Assembly: GCF_004310345.1 (NCBI RefSeq)
Contig: NZ_SISK01000002.1
Coordinates: 1-64,000, forward strand
Direction of reading: 5' to 3'
Length of the DNA: 64,000 nt
Origin: Paracoccus subflavus
GTDB taxonomy: Bacteria; Pseudomonadota; Alphaproteobacteria; Rhodobacterales; Rhodobacteraceae
Part shown: positions 8,266 to 17,123 of the stretch, one piece after another
Position numbering within the stretch: position 1 is the first letter of the stretch
Layout of the letters: every line of letters starts with the position of its first letter
Program-made: the position numbers and the translations under genes
The notes under the pieces: model-generated
The model's input: the letters and a program-made list of their open reading frames with translations, nothing else
What the model was told of the DNA's origin: nothing
Databases searched by the model: none

Positions 8266-9515
8266 CGGCGCCCATCTTTTCCACGCTGGGGTGCCGCCTG
8301 AACGCCTATGAATCCGAGGCGATGCGCGAGATGGCCGAGGCCGCGGGCCTGTCCGGCGCGGTGGTCGTGAATACCTGTGCGGTGACCGCCGAGGCCGTGC
8401 GCAAGGCCCGTCAGGAAATCCGCCGCCTGGCCCGTGAAAACCCCGGCGTGCCGATGATCGTGACCGGCTGTGCGGCCCAGACGGAACCCGAAACCTTTGC
8501 CGCGATGCCCGAGGTCACGCGCGTCATCGGCAATCACGAGAAGATGCAGCCCGAGACGTGGCAAAGCCTGCGCGCCCCGGATCTGATCGGGCAAACGGAA
8601 AAGATCCGCGTGGACGACATCATGTCCGTGCGGGAAACGGCCGGTCACCTGATCGACGGCTTTGGCCGCCACCGCGCCTATGTGCAGGTCCAGAACGGCT
8701 GCGATCACCGCTGCACCTTCTGCATCATTCCCTATGGCCGCGGCAATTCGCGGTCGGTCCCGGCGGGCGTGGTGGTCGAACAGATCAGGCGGCTGGTCGG
8801 GCGCGGCTTCAACGAGGTCGTTCTGACCGGGGTGGACCTGACAAGCTGGGGGGCGGATTTGCCCGGCACGCCGCGCCTGGGCGATCTGGTCATGCGCATC
8901 CTGCGGCTGGTTCCCGACCTGCCGCGCCTGCGCATCAGCAGCATCGACAGCATCGAGGCGGACGAGAATCTGATGCTGGCCATCGCCAGCGAACCGCGCC
9001 TGATGCCGCACCTGCACCTGTCGCTGCAGGCGGGCGACGACATGATCCTCAAGCGGATGAAGCGCCGCCACGGACGCGACGACGCCATCCGGTTCTGCGA
9101 GGATGCCCGGCGGCTGCGTCCCGACATCGTGTTCGGCGCCGACATCATCGCCGGTTTCCCGACCGAAACTGACGCGATGTTCGACAACAGTCTGAAACTG
9201 GTCGATGACTGCGGGCTGACCTTTCTGCACGTCTTTCCCTATTCCGCGCGCAAGGGAACGCCCGCCGCCCGGATGCCTGCCGTGAACGGCCCGGTGATCC
9301 GCGACCGCGCCGCCCGACTGCGCGCGGCGGGCGATGCCGCGCTGCGCCGTCATCTGGACGGGCAGGTCGGCCGCACGCATCGCGTGCTGACCGAAGGCCC
9401 CCGCCTGGGCCGGACCGAACAGTTCGCCGAGGTGGCCTTTGCCAGCGACCAGCCGGAAGGCGCGCTGATGGACCTGCGCATTGCGGGCCATGACGGGGCG
9501 CGGCTGACCGCCTGA
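8262..9515 (+). CDS. mtaB: tRNA t6A37 methylthiotransferase MtaB
   Basis: A 417-residue radical-SAM methylthiotransferase that makes ms2t6A at position 37 of ANN-decoding tRNAs. The N-terminal UPF0004 domain has GCRLNAYES, NTCAVTAEA and TGCAAQTEP, each giving a cysteine to the auxiliary cluster. The radical-SAM motif is CDHRCTFC. Later HLHLSLQAGDD, the Rossmann-like GFPTETD and a short TRAM-like tail follow. NTCAVT rather than NTCHIR separates MtaB from MiaB. The ATG at 8262 overlaps the dapF stop (ATGA); earlier in-frame sequence is the dapF shadow. It is co-transcribed with dapF, a pairing common in Rhodobacterales. Confidence 0.93.
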   Translation: MTAPIFSTLGCRLNAYESEAMREMAEAAGLSGAVVVNTCAVTAEAVRKARQEIRRLARENPGVPMIVTGCAAQTEPETFAAMPEVTRVIGNHEKMQPETWQSLRAPDLIGQTEKIRVDDIMSVRETAGHLIDGFGRHRAYVQVQNGCDHRCTFCIIPYGRGNSRSVPAGVVVEQIRRLVGRGFNEVVLTGVDLTSWGADLPGTPRLGDLVMRILRLVPDLPRLRISSIDSIEADENLMLAIASEPRLMPHLHLSLQAGDDMILKRMKRRHGRDDAIRFCEDARRLRPDIVFGADIIAGFPTETDAMFDNSLKLVDDCGLTFLHVFPYSARKGTPAARMPAVNGPVIRDRAARLRAAGDAALRRHLDGQVGRTHRVLTEGPRLGRTEQFAEVAFASDQPEGALMDLRIAGHDGARLTA

Positions 9516-9530
9516 CGCCCCGCCGCGTCC

Positions 9531-10367
9531 CTAGCGCGCCATGAACACCGGCACGCGCGCCTTTTCCAGCATGGTGCGCGTGGCCCCGCCCAGGATCGCC
9601 TCGCGGAACCGGGAATGGCCATAGGCCCCCATGACCACCAGATCGGCGGCGATTTCGGTTGCGCGGCGGTTCAATTCGTCGCTGATCGTGCCCGAGGTGC
9701 GGGCCAGAACGGCGATGTCGGTCTTGACCCCATGGCGTGTCAGCATCTGCGCCAGGGCCGCACCGGGTTCGGACCCGTCGGCCGTGCGGCGCGGATCGAA
9801 GATGGCGATCTCGACCGAACCGGCAGCCTTCAGCAGCGGCAGGGCGCGCCGCACGGCGGCCAGGGCCTCGAGCGACTGGTTCCAGGCCACCATGACCTTG
9901 CCCGGCGGATCGGCGGGCAGGTCGGACCCCGGCAGGACCAGAACGGGGCAGCCCCCCTCGAACAGCGCGGCCTCGACCACCGCCTCGGCCTCGCCGGGGG
10001 CGTCCGCGCCATAGGGGCGCATCATCACCGTCAGATCGGAAAAGCGCGCGCGCATCCCGACCAGGTTGCCGATGCCGCCGATCTGGGCCACCGCGGCCTC
10101 GGACGACCAGCGCAGATCGCCCATCCGCGCCAGATGCTGCTGGACGATCCTGTCCAGCGATTCGGCCTGTTCCATCGCTATGTCGATGGCGTCCTGAAAG
10201 GCATAGGGCGTGCCGCCGGGAAAGTAATAGCCCACCTGCGTATGATCGAGGCCAAGACATAAGACCGACAGATGGCCGTCCTCGCGGGCCGCCAGGGCCG
10301 CGGCCGCATCCAGTTGCGGCAACTGCCGTTCGTCGGACAGGATGGTCAGAATGCTCTTGTAACCCAT
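9531..10367 (-). CDS. Tandem universal stress protein (UspA family)
   Basis: A 278-residue cytoplasmic protein made of two Usp domains. The second (about 150-278) keeps the ATP-binding-type signature GAYGHSRFREAILGGATRTML before the final strand VPVFMAR. The first half has the core VLPGSD strand but lacks a clear nucleotide loop. AAGGAGA precedes the start. It is divergent from ccoN and an FNR box is centred 63 bases upstream of its start codon, so oxygen limitation through an FNR/FnrP regulator is the probable signal. Usp proteins next to cbb3 oxidase genes are common in Rhodobacterales. The molecular role is unknown beyond survival under energy stress. Confidence 0.88.
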   Translation of the reverse strand: MGYKSILTILSDERQLPQLDAAAALAAREDGHLSVLCLGLDHTQVGYYFPGGTPYAFQDAIDIAMEQAESLDRIVQQHLARMGDLRWSSEAAVAQIGGIGNLVGMRARFSDLTVMMRPYGADAPGEAEAVVEAALFEGGCPVLVLPGSDLPADPPGKVMVAWNQSLEALAAVRRALPLLKAAGSVEIAIFDPRRTADGSEPGAALAQMLTRHGVKTDIAVLARTSGTISDELNRRATEIAADLVVMGAYGHSRFREAILGGATRTMLEKARVPVFMAR

Positions 10368-10423
10368 CGCGGTCTCCTTTGCTCAGGTCGCTGACAGGAT
10401 GGCAGCCGCGCCGCCCGGCGACC

Positions 10424-10437
10424 TTGATCGGAATCAA
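10424..10437. promoter_or_regulatory. FNR/FnrP box proximal to uspA
   Basis: TTGATCGGAATCAA is a perfect TTGAT-N4-ATCAA FNR site. Its centre (10430.5) lies 63 bases from the uspA start codon, so a class II arrangement would put the uspA transcript start near 10389. It is the nearer of two boxes to uspA. Confidence 0.85.
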
Positions 10438-10447
10438 ACGCCGATAC

Positions 10448-10461
10448 TTGACGCAGATCAA
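10448..10461. promoter_or_regulatory. FNR/FnrP box proximal to ccoN
   Basis: TTGACGCAGATCAA matches TTGAY-N4-ATCAA. Its centre (10454.5) lies about 111 bases before the ccoN ATG; a site at -41.5 would put the transcript start near 10496. The two boxes are 24 bases apart centre to centre. Induction of ccoNOQP by FnrP at low oxygen is established in Paracoccus. Confidence 0.85.
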
Positions 10462-10565
10462 GGTTCGGCGCGGGACGATCCCTTAATTCCGGCATCACGG
10501 CGGGACCGTCCCGGCAGCAATTCGGGCTGCCCGGCGTCCTGGCGAGGGAACGCGGGTTGGATGCC

Positions 10566-12170
10566 ATGTGGAATTATACGAAGCTGATCTTGCTGGGCGC
10601 GACCGTCCTTGCGGCCGCCATCGGGGCCAATTTGGCACGCGATCCGGCCTATATGGTCAACGCCCTGATCGTGATGGTGGTGGCGGGCGGCATGTTCGTC
10701 TGGGCATTGCGCCGGGTCGATGAGCCTGCGCAGCCGGTCGATACCTCGAAATACATGGACGACGTGGTCCGGTTCGGGGTGATCGCCACGACCTTCTGGG
10801 GGGTCGTGGGTTTTCTGGTCGGGGTGGTGATCGCCTTCCAGTTGGCCTTTCCGGCGCTGAACCTGTCGGACCTGACGCAGGGCTATACCAATTTCGGCAA
10901 GCTGCGCCCGCTGCATACCAGCGCGGTGATCTTCGCCTTTGGCGGCAACGCGCTGATCGCCACGTCCTTTTACGTGGTGCAGCGCACAAGCGCGGCGCGG
11001 CTGTGGGGCGGCAATCTGGCGTGGTTCGTGTTCTGGGGATACAACCTGTTCATCGTGCTGGCCGCGACCGGATACATCGCGGGCGCCACCCAGTCCAAGG
11101 AATACGCCGAGCCCGAATGGTATGTGGACTGGTGGCTGACGGTGGTCTGGGTCGCCTATCTGGCGGTGTTCCTGGGCACGATCATCAAGCGCAAGGAACC
11201 CCATATCTACGTCGCCAACTGGTTCTATCTGGCCTTCATCGTGACCATCGCGATGCTGCACATCGTCAACAACCTGTCGGTGCCGGTCAGCATCTGGGGA
11301 TCGAAGTCGGTGCAGGTGTTCTCGGGCGTGCAGGACGCCATGGTGCAGTGGTGGTACGGCCACAACGCCGTAGGCTTTTTCCTGACCGCCGGCTTTCTGG
11401 GGATGATGTACTACTTCATCCCGAAGCAGGCAGAACGCCCGGTCTATTCCTACAAGCTGTCGATCATCCATTTCTGGGCGCTGATCTTTCTGTATATCTG
11501 GGCGGGCCCGCACCACCTGCATTACACCGCGCTGCCCGACTGGGCCTCGACCCTGGGGATGGTGTTTTCCATCATGCTGTGGATGCCCTCGTGGGGCGGC
11601 ATGATCAACGGCCTGATGACGCTGTCGGGGGCCTGGGACAAGCTGCGCACCGACCCGATCCTGCGGATGATGGTGGTGGCCGTGGGCTTTTACGGCATGG
11701 CGACCTTTGAAGGGCCGATGATGTCGATCAAGGCGGTCAACAGCCTGTCGCATTACACCGACTGGACCATCGGCCATGTCCATTCCGGCGCCCTCGGCTG
11801 GAATGGCATGATCACCTTTGGCGCGCTGTATTATCTGGTGCCGCGCCTGTGGGGCCGGGAACGCCTGTACAGCCTGTCGCTGGTCAACTGGCACTTCTGG
11901 TTGGCCACCATCGGCCTGGTTCTCTATGCCGCGTCCATGTGGGTGTCGGGCATCATGGAGGGCCTGATGTGGCGCGAAGTGGACAGCCAGGGCTTCCTGG
12001 TCAACGCCTTCGCCGACACCGTGCAGGCCAAGTTCGCCATGAACGTGGTGCGCGCCCTGGGCGGAGTGCTCTACCTCGCGGGAGGGATCATCATGGCCTG
12101 GAACCTGTGGGCCACCGTGGCCCGCCAGCCCAAGGCCGCACCCACCGCCATCGCCGTGCCGGCCGAATAA
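10566..12170 (+). CDS. ccoN: cbb3-type cytochrome c oxidase subunit I (CcoN)
   Basis: The 534-residue catalytic subunit of the high-affinity cbb3 oxidase, with about fourteen membrane segments. Conserved histidine motifs for the haems and CuB are seen: [30 protein letters not shown] and [12 protein letters not shown]. The ATG at 10566 (MWNYTKL) is preferred to the TTG at 10557, and GAGGGA lies upstream. It reduces oxygen to water in the inner membrane and is the first gene of ccoNOQP. It lies downstream of two FNR boxes, which fits micro-oxic expression. Confidence 0.96.
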   Translation: MWNYTKLILLGATVLAAAIGANLARDPAYMVNALIVMVVAGGMFVWALRRVDEPAQPVDTSKYMDDVVRFGVIATTFWGVVGFLVGVVIAFQLAFPALNLSDLTQGYTNFGKLRPLHTSAVIFAFGGNALIATSFYVVQRTSAARLWGGNLAWFVFWGYNLFIVLAATGYIAGATQSKEYAEPEWYVDWWLTVVWVAYLAVFLGTIIKRKEPHIYVANWFYLAFIVTIAMLHIVNNLSVPVSIWGSKSVQVFSGVQDAMVQWWYGHNAVGFFLTAGFLGMMYYFIPKQAERPVYSYKLSIIHFWALIFLYIWAGPHHLHYTALPDWASTLGMVFSIMLWMPSWGGMINGLMTLSGAWDKLRTDPILRMMVVAVGFYGMATFEGPMMSIKAVNSLSHYTDWTIGHVHSGALGWNGMITFGALYYLVPRLWGRERLYSLSLVNWHFWLATIGLVLYAASMWVSGIMEGLMWREVDSQGFLVNAFADTVQAKFAMNVVRALGGVLYLAGGIIMAWNLWATVARQPKAAPTAIAVPAE

Positions 12171-12180
12171 GGGGAAAGCC

Positions 12181-12906
12181 ATGCAGATTTTGGCAAAGCA
12201 CAAGATCCTGGAAAAGAACGCCACCCTGCTGCTGGTCTTTTCCTTCATCGTCGTGACCATCGGCGGGCTCGTGCAGATCACGCCCCTGTTCTATCTGGAA
12301 AACACCATCGAGAAGGTCGAAGGGGTGCGTCCCTATACGCCGCTGGAACTGGTCGGGCGCGACATCTATGTCCGCGAGGGCTGCTATGTCTGCCACAGCC
12401 AGATGATCCGCCCCATGCGCGACGAGGTCGAGCGTTACGGCCATTACAGCCTGGCGGCGGAATCGATGTACGACCACCCGTTCCAGTGGGGGTCGAAACG
12501 CACCGGGCCGGATCTGGCGCGCGTGGGCGGGCGCTATTCGGACGAATGGCATCTGGATCACCTGCGCGACCCGCAGGCGGTGGTGCCGGAATCGATCATG
12601 CCCGCCTATGGCTTCCTGGCGGACCGGACCATCGACGCGACCCATGTCCGGGACCGGGTGCAAACCGACGCATGGGTCGGCGTGCCTTATTCGGACGAGA
12701 TGATCGCCGCCGCGGCCGTCGATTTCCGTGCCCAGGCCGATCCGAATGCCGATGCCGAGGGCCTGCTGGAACGCTATCCGGGCGCCAGCCAGCGCAACTT
12801 CGACCGCCAGCCGCAACTGACGGAAATGGATGCGCTGATCGCCTATCTGCAGGTGCTGGGCACCATGGTCGATTTCTCGACCTTTGAACCCGATCCGGCG
12901 CGGTAG
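12181..12906 (+). CDS. ccoO: cbb3-type cytochrome c oxidase subunit II (CcoO)
   Basis: A 241-residue membrane-anchored monohaem cytochrome c. One N-terminal membrane segment (about residues 15-37) is followed by the haem-binding CYVCH (Cys68, Cys71, His72) and the downstream methionine-containing [11 protein letters not shown]. The periplasmic domain passes electrons to CcoN. AAGGGGA lies 6 bases before the ATG. It is 10 bases after ccoN and ends 11 bases before ccoQ. The length is typical. Confidence 0.96.
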   Translation: MQILAKHKILEKNATLLLVFSFIVVTIGGLVQITPLFYLENTIEKVEGVRPYTPLELVGRDIYVREGCYVCHSQMIRPMRDEVERYGHYSLAAESMYDHPFQWGSKRTGPDLARVGGRYSDEWHLDHLRDPQAVVPESIMPAYGFLADRTIDATHVRDRVQTDAWVGVPYSDEMIAAAAVDFRAQADPNADAEGLLERYPGASQRNFDRQPQLTEMDALIAYLQVLGTMVDFSTFEPDPAR

Positions 12907-12917
12907 GGGGGCAGGGC

Positions 12918-13106
12918 ATGGAAACCTACAGCTTTCTGCGCGGACTGGCCGACAGTTGGGCGCTTCTGGTGCTGGTGCTGTTCTTCGTGGGCGTGATCCT
13001 GTTCGTGTTCCGGCCCGGATCGCGCCGGAAACACGATGACGCCGCCGAAAGCATCTTCCGCAACGAGAAAAGTCCCGCCCGGGCGGATGACAAGGAGGGC
13101 CGGTGA
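12918..13106 (+). CDS. ccoQ: cbb3-type oxidase small subunit (CcoQ)
   Basis: A 62-residue protein with one membrane helix (residues about 14-33, [17 protein letters not shown]) and a charged cytoplasmic tail. Size, topology and place between ccoO and ccoP identify CcoQ, the small subunit that stabilises the oxidase or the association of CcoP with it. The TGA overlaps the ATG of ccoP by one base. Confidence 0.93.
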   Translation: METYSFLRGLADSWALLVLVLFFVGVILFVFRPGSRRKHDDAAESIFRNEKSPARADDKEGR

Positions 13107-14137
13107 TGGCCGACAACGACAAGCCGGTGGACCCGCATATCGACCCGGCCGATCCCGACAACCGGATCTCACTGGAACGGCGGGCCGCCGACAGCGAACA
13201 TGCCGCCAAGATCGCCGGTGAAATCCCCGAGCGCCGCCAGCCCGACGCCCCTGCGGCCCCCCGGCTGCGCAAGCCCGCGCGCGGCGGACTGGTCAAGGAG
13301 ATCGGCTCGACCGGCCACGAATGGGACGGGATCACCGAATACGACAACCCCATGCCCCGCTGGTGGCTGTGGACCTTTTATGCCACCATCGTCTGGTCCA
13401 TCGGATACATGATCGCCTATCCGGCGATCCCTCTGGTCGATCGCGCGACCAAGGGTTTTCTGGGCACGGACTACCGCCAGGAGGTCGCGGCCGAGATCGA
13501 GCGGTTCGACCAGGCCAATGCCGCCATTCAGACCCGCCTGGCCGAAGTGGACCTGGACGCCATTCCGAACGACCCGGACCTGGTGAACTATGCCACCAAT
13601 GCCGGGGGCGCGATCTATCGCACCTGGTGCGCCCAGTGCCACGGTTCGGGCGCCGGGGGGGCACGCGGTTATCCCAACCTTCTGGACAACGACTGGCTGT
13701 GGGGCGGCACCCTGGAGGACATCCACCTGACGCTTCAACACGGCATCCGCGATCCGCAAGACCCCGATACCCGCTATTCCCAGATGCCTGCCTTCGGCAC
13801 CGACGGCATCCTGGACCGTCCGCAGATCGCTCGGGTGGTGAATTACGTGCTGTCCTTGTCGGAACAGCCCCATGATGCGGCCCTGGCGGCGGAAGGGGCG
13901 CAGGTCTATGCCGACAACTGCGCAGCCTGCCACATGGAGGACGGTTCGGGCGACCGGTCGCAGGGCGCGCCGAACCTGGCCGACGCGATCACGCTTTACG
14001 GAGACGATTACGCCACGCTGACCCGGATCGTCACCGAAGGCCCTTATGGCGTGATGCCCGCCTGGAACACCCGCCTGTCCGAGGCCGAGATCCGGGCCGT
14101 GGCGACCTATCTTCACGGTCTGGGCGGCGGCGAGTAG
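13106..14137 (+). CDS. ccoP: cbb3-type cytochrome c oxidase subunit III (CcoP)
   Basis: A 343-residue dihaem cytochrome c. The long N-terminal cytoplasmic part carries [16 protein letters not shown], the standard CcoP signature before the membrane helix (about residues 89-111). Two haem c motifs follow: CAQCH (Cys175-His179) and CAACH (Cys272-His276). It receives electrons from soluble or membrane cytochrome c for CcoO/CcoN. GTG at 13103 is an alternative start. The accessory genes ccoGHIS, which commonly follow, are not found; instead come hairpin repeats and a convergent gene. Confidence 0.96.
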   Translation: MADNDKPVDPHIDPADPDNRISLERRAADSEHAAKIAGEIPERRQPDAPAAPRLRKPARGGLVKEIGSTGHEWDGITEYDNPMPRWWLWTFYATIVWSIGYMIAYPAIPLVDRATKGFLGTDYRQEVAAEIERFDQANAAIQTRLAEVDLDAIPNDPDLVNYATNAGGAIYRTWCAQCHGSGAGGARGYPNLLDNDWLWGGTLEDIHLTLQHGIRDPQDPDTRYSQMPAFGTDGILDRPQIARVVNYVLSLSEQPHDAALAAEGAQVYADNCAACHMEDGSGDRSQGAPNLADAITLYGDDYATLTRIVTEGPYGVMPAWNTRLSEAEIRAVATYLHGLGGGE

Positions 14138-14178
14138 CCTTGTTCCGATCATCCGGTTTTCGCGGCGGATCATCCGCC

Positions 14179-14228
14179 CGCGAAAGAGGCCGGTCCCCGT
14201 CCTGTTCGCGCGTTCCTCGGGGGCCGGC
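14179..14228. repeat. Copy 1 of a tandem ~50-bp hairpin-forming repeat
   Basis: This unit starts CGCGAAAGAGGCCGGTCCCC and ends CGTTCCTCGGGGGCCGG. Within it GCCGGTCCCCG pairs with CGGGGGCCGGC (one G-U pair) across a loop of about 18 bases, giving a strong stem just downstream of ccoP. The second copy lies 122 bases further on. Confidence 0.85.
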
Positions 14229-14280
14229 TGCATCAATGGCGCATGTCGCGGCAAGATCGGCCAGGACAGGGCGTCGCAGG

Positions 14281-14350
14281 CTTTCGCGTCGGCCTCTTGA
14301 CGCGAAAGAGGCCGGTCCCCTCCTGTTCGCGCGTTCCTTGGGGACCGGCC
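14281..14350. repeat. Copy 2 of the repeat, with nested alternative hairpins
   Basis: Copy 2 (14301-14350) repeats copy 1 with a few changes; the stem GGCCGGTCCCC (14310-14320) pairs perfectly with GGGGACCGGCC (14340-14350). Directly before it, CTTTCGCGTC (14281-14290) pairs perfectly with GACGCGAAAG (14299-14308), and GGCCTCTT (14291-14298) pairs with AAGAGGCC (14306-14313). These stems share bases and so exclude one another. The block lies between convergent genes and could act as a bidirectional terminator. Confidence 0.85.
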
Positions 14351-14363
14351 GGCTTGATCCCGC

Positions 14364-14729
14364 TCAGCCGGGGGCGGCGACTGCCGGCGGCACCACCTGG
14401 GCGTGCTGCACCACGGTCCAGTCATCATGCCCGCGCCGGCGATAGACCGAGGTGCAGGCTGCCGTGAACCGCGTGTCGCCCCTGGACGCGGCGACATGGT
14501 ATCCCACCACGATCATGCCTTCCTCGGGGCGCGAAACGGTCTTGTTCTCGAACTGGACCTCGTCCCATTCCGGGGTGCCGCTGACGGCCTCGACGGCATC
14601 CTGGCCCGCGAACAGGTGGGGCGCGTGGCTCAGCGCCATGATGCACTGGGGATCGACCCGTTCGTGATAGCGTTGGTCAGAAGCCTGCCACAGGCTTTCC
14701 TCGAATTTCCAGACCCGGTCGTCGTCCAT
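14364..14729 (-). CDS. SnoaL/NTF2-like fold protein (DUF4440-like)
   Basis: A 121-residue cytoplasmic protein with the pattern of the small alpha-plus-beta NTF2-like fold: an N-terminal helix with WKFEESLWQ, then PQCIMALSHAPHLFAG, and C-terminal strands TRFTAACTSVYRR and DWTVVQHAQV. Members are often annotated as DUF4440 or SnoaL-like and bind small molecules, but no active site can be named. The ATG at 14729 is preceded by AGGAGG with good spacing, so the longer in-frame start is rejected. It is convergent to ccoP and its 3' end touches the hairpin repeats. Confidence 0.7.
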   Translation of the reverse strand: MDDDRVWKFEESLWQASDQRYHERVDPQCIMALSHAPHLFAGQDAVEAVSGTPEWDEVQFENKTVSRPEEGMIVVGYHVAASRGDTRFTAACTSVYRRRGHDDWTVVQHAQVVPPAVAAPG

Positions 14730-14800
14730 CCTGCCCTCCTGGCGTGGTGCGTCAGGCACAAGCCGGGTTCAGGCGGGGCGGTTCCGCAAGCGGGGCGATT

Positions 14801-16138
14801 TCAGGCCGCCAGTTCGCCGTGCAGCGAATTCGTCGCGCTTTCGACGATGCGGACCGTCACCAGATCGCCGACCTGTGCGCGGGGTGCATCCACGAAGACC
14901 GAATGCAGGTAATCCGACTTGCCGATCATCTGGCCCGCCTGGCGGCCCGGCTTTTCGAACAGGACTCCCAGGGTGCGCCCCACCATGCCCTCCTGCGCCG
15001 CCTTTTGCTGTTTCGTCAGCAGGGCCTGCAATTCCTGCAACCGCTCGTCGGCCACATGGCTGTCCACTTCGGGGCGTTCATAGGCGGGGGTGCCGGGGCG
15101 GGGGGAATACTTGAAGCTGAAGGCCGTGCCGAAACCCACTTCGGCCACCAAGCGCATCGTGTCCCGGTGGTCCGCATCCGTTTCGCCCGGAAAGCCCACG
15201 ATGAAGTCGCTGGTCAGCAGGATGTCCGGCCGCGCCTCGCGGATGCGGTCGATGAGGCGCAGGTATCCTGCCGCCGTATGCTTGCGGTTCATCGCCTTCA
15301 GAATGCGGTCGCTGCCCGACTGCACCGGCAGATGCAGATAGGGCATCAGTTGCGGCACGTCGCGATGCGCCGCGATCAGGTCGTCCGACATGTCGTTCGG
15401 ATGGCTGGTGGTATAGCGGATGCGGTCCAGCCCCTCGATCCCGGCCAAGGCGCGGATCAGCCGGCCAAAGCCCCAGGTGCCGTCCGATCCCGCGCCGTGC
15501 CAGCCGTTCACGTTCTGGCCCAGCAGGGTGATCTCGCGCACGCCGCGGTCCACCAGATCGCGCGCCTCGCGCAGGATGCGGTCCACCGGGCGGCTGACCT
15601 CGGCGCCGCGGGTATAGGGCACCACGCAGAAGGCGCAGAACTTGTCGCAGCCCTCTTGCACGGTCAGGAACGCGGCGGGTGCGCGACGGGTCGCGCGGTT
15701 TTGTGGCAGGTGATCGAACTTGTCCTCGCTCGGAAAGTCGGTGAGGATCGCCGGCGCCTCGCCGCGCACCATGGCGGGCAGGCGGTGATAGGTCTGCGGG
15801 CCGACGACCAGATCGACCAGCGGCATCCGGCGGACGATCTCCTCGCCCTCGGCCTGGGCCACGCAGCCCGCGACGCCGATCTTGAGGTCGGGCCGCTCGG
15901 CCTTGAGCGGCTTGAGGCGCCCCAGGTCGGAATACAGTTTCTCGGCCGCCTTCTCGCGGATATGGCAGGTGTTCAGCAGCACCATGTCGGCGTCGGCCTG
16001 ATCATCGGTCAGCACATAGCCTTCGGTGGCCATGGCCTCGGCCATGCGCTGGCTGTCATAGACGTTCATCTGGCAGCCATAGGTCTTGATGAACAGTTTT
16101 TTTGCTGCCGGGGGATTGGCCTGATCGTTCATTGCCAT
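14801..16138 (-). CDS. miaB: tRNA-2-methylthio-N6-dimethylallyladenosine synthase MiaB
   Basis: A 445-residue radical-SAM methylthiotransferase that makes ms2i6A at tRNA position 37. It shows [25 protein letters not shown] and [12 protein letters not shown] (auxiliary cluster cysteines), the radical-[34 protein letters not shown] and a C-terminal TRAM domain. AAGGA lies before the first of two nearby ATGs (16138, 16132); the first is used. Together with mtaB this window carries both bacterial A37 methylthiotransferases. It is divergent from the small TfoX-like gene. Confidence 0.96.
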   Translation of the reverse strand: MAMNDQANPPAAKKLFIKTYGCQMNVYDSQRMAEAMATEGYVLTDDQADADMVLLNTCHIREKAAEKLYSDLGRLKPLKAERPDLKIGVAGCVAQAEGEEIVRRMPLVDLVVGPQTYHRLPAMVRGEAPAILTDFPSEDKFDHLPQNRATRRAPAAFLTVQEGCDKFCAFCVVPYTRGAEVSRPVDRILREARDLVDRGVREITLLGQNVNGWHGAGSDGTWGFGRLIRALAGIEGLDRIRYTTSHPNDMSDDLIAAHRDVPQLMPYLHLPVQSGSDRILKAMNRKHTAAGYLRLIDRIREARPDILLTSDFIVGFPGETDADHRDTMRLVAEVGFGTAFSFKYSPRPGTPAYERPEVDSHVADERLQELQALLTKQQKAAQEGMVGRTLGVLFEKPGRQAGQMIGKSDYLHSVFVDAPRAQVGDLVTVRIVESATNSLHGELAA

Positions 16139-16195
16139 GCTGTCCTTGGGGGTTGCGTGCTGATACAGCAAAGGCGGGGATTTGGAAAGCGGGCC

Positions 16196-16522
16196 ATGGA
16201 CAGCGACCTGACGACCATCGCCAATATCGGTCCCGCCACGGCCAGGGCGCTGATCGCGGCCGGCATCCCCGATGCCGCCGCCCTGCGCCGGATCGGCGCG
16301 CACGAGGCCTATCGCGCGTTGCTGGTCGCGGGCGGGCGGCCGCATTTCATCTGGTATTACGTGCTGGAGATGTCCTTGCAGGGGCGCCCCTGGAACGACT
16401 GCCAAGGCGCTGAAAAGGCTGCCCTCCGCAAGCGGTTTGATTCGCTGGTGGCCGAGGTCCGAGGCCAGCCCCTGACAGGGATCGAGGCGGAACTGGACCG
16501 GATCGGCCTGCGCCGTTCCTGA
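16196..16522 (+). CDS. TfoX C-terminal domain protein
   Basis: A 108-residue protein matching the TfoX/Sxy C-terminal domain. [32 protein letters not shown] is split here as a helix-hairpin-helix core ([14 protein letters not shown]) followed by the conserved [11 protein letters not shown], then [20 protein letters not shown]. In gamma-proteobacteria TfoX controls competence, but free-standing C-terminal domains are widespread and their role is unknown. ATG at 16196 is the first start that gives this domain. It is divergent from miaB (57 bases). Confidence 0.8.
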   Translation: MDSDLTTIANIGPATARALIAAGIPDAAALRRIGAHEAYRALLVAGGRPHFIWYYVLEMSLQGRPWNDCQGAEKAALRKRFDSLVAEVRGQPLTGIEAELDRIGLRRS

Positions 16523-16535
16523 GCAGGCAGGGTTT

Positions 16536-16985
16536 TCAAGGGGCGACGTCGCGGATCTGGCCCGCAAGGAACAGGCCCGCGCGGCGCCAGGCCTCGTCGT
16601 TGTCGCCCCGGAAGTTCAGGTTGCGGCTGTCCAGCAGTTCGCCCGTGCGGGTGTCCACCAAGTTGACGAACAGTTGCAGGATCAGGGTGCTGGTCTTTTG
16701 CGCCACGATGAACAGCGCCCGGTCGGCCCCGGTGGCGGCGGTTGCCTCCAGCAGGCAGTCGGTGGTCTGCGGCTGGCAGGCAGAGATGTCGCCGGGCGCG
16801 ATCAGGACGGCGGGCAGTTCCTTGCCCAGAACCTCGGCCAGCAGGGCCATGCGACGTTCGTGGTCAGCCCGCTGGTCTTGCGCCTCGCCCGAGGTGTCCA
16901 GCATCTTGATGGGCAGGATCGCGGTGTTCGCCATCGCGGACAGCGGCGCAAGCAGGATCAGGCAGGCAGCAAGCATCTGGCGCAT
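16536..16985 (-). CDS. Secreted DUF2380/DUF3280-like protein
   Basis: A 149-residue exported protein. Residues 1-19 are a Sec signal peptide (LLAPLSAMA, cleavage before Asn-Thr). The mature part begins [14 protein letters not shown], then helical [13 protein letters not shown], a Cys pair ([13 protein letters not shown]), [18 protein letters not shown] and a final [21 protein letters not shown] region. This order matches periplasmic DUF2380/DUF3280 proteins of alphaproteobacteria, whose role is unknown. It ends 14 bases from the TfoX-like gene, convergently. Confidence 0.65.
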   Translation of the reverse strand: MRQMLAACLILLAPLSAMANTAILPIKMLDTSGEAQDQRADHERRMALLAEVLGKELPAVLIAPGDISACQPQTTDCLLEATAATGADRALFIVAQKTSTLILQLFVNLVDTRTGELLDSRNLNFRGDNDEAWRRAGLFLAGQIRDVAP

Positions 16986-17123
16986 GGTGGTTCCCCCTGG
17001 CGGGATGTTACCCCGCGCCAAGGCGCAGTCCAGTGAAATATCGCGGGTGGCCGGGGTGGGGCGGCATTGAATGCCCCTCGGCGCCCGGATAGCCTGCCGG
17101 CAAATCCGTCGATGGAGGCACCG

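Noticed and set aside
14364-14759. A longer start (14759) for the NTF2-like protein
   Set aside because: AGGAGG lies directly before the inner ATG at 14729, and the extra residues are not family-like.
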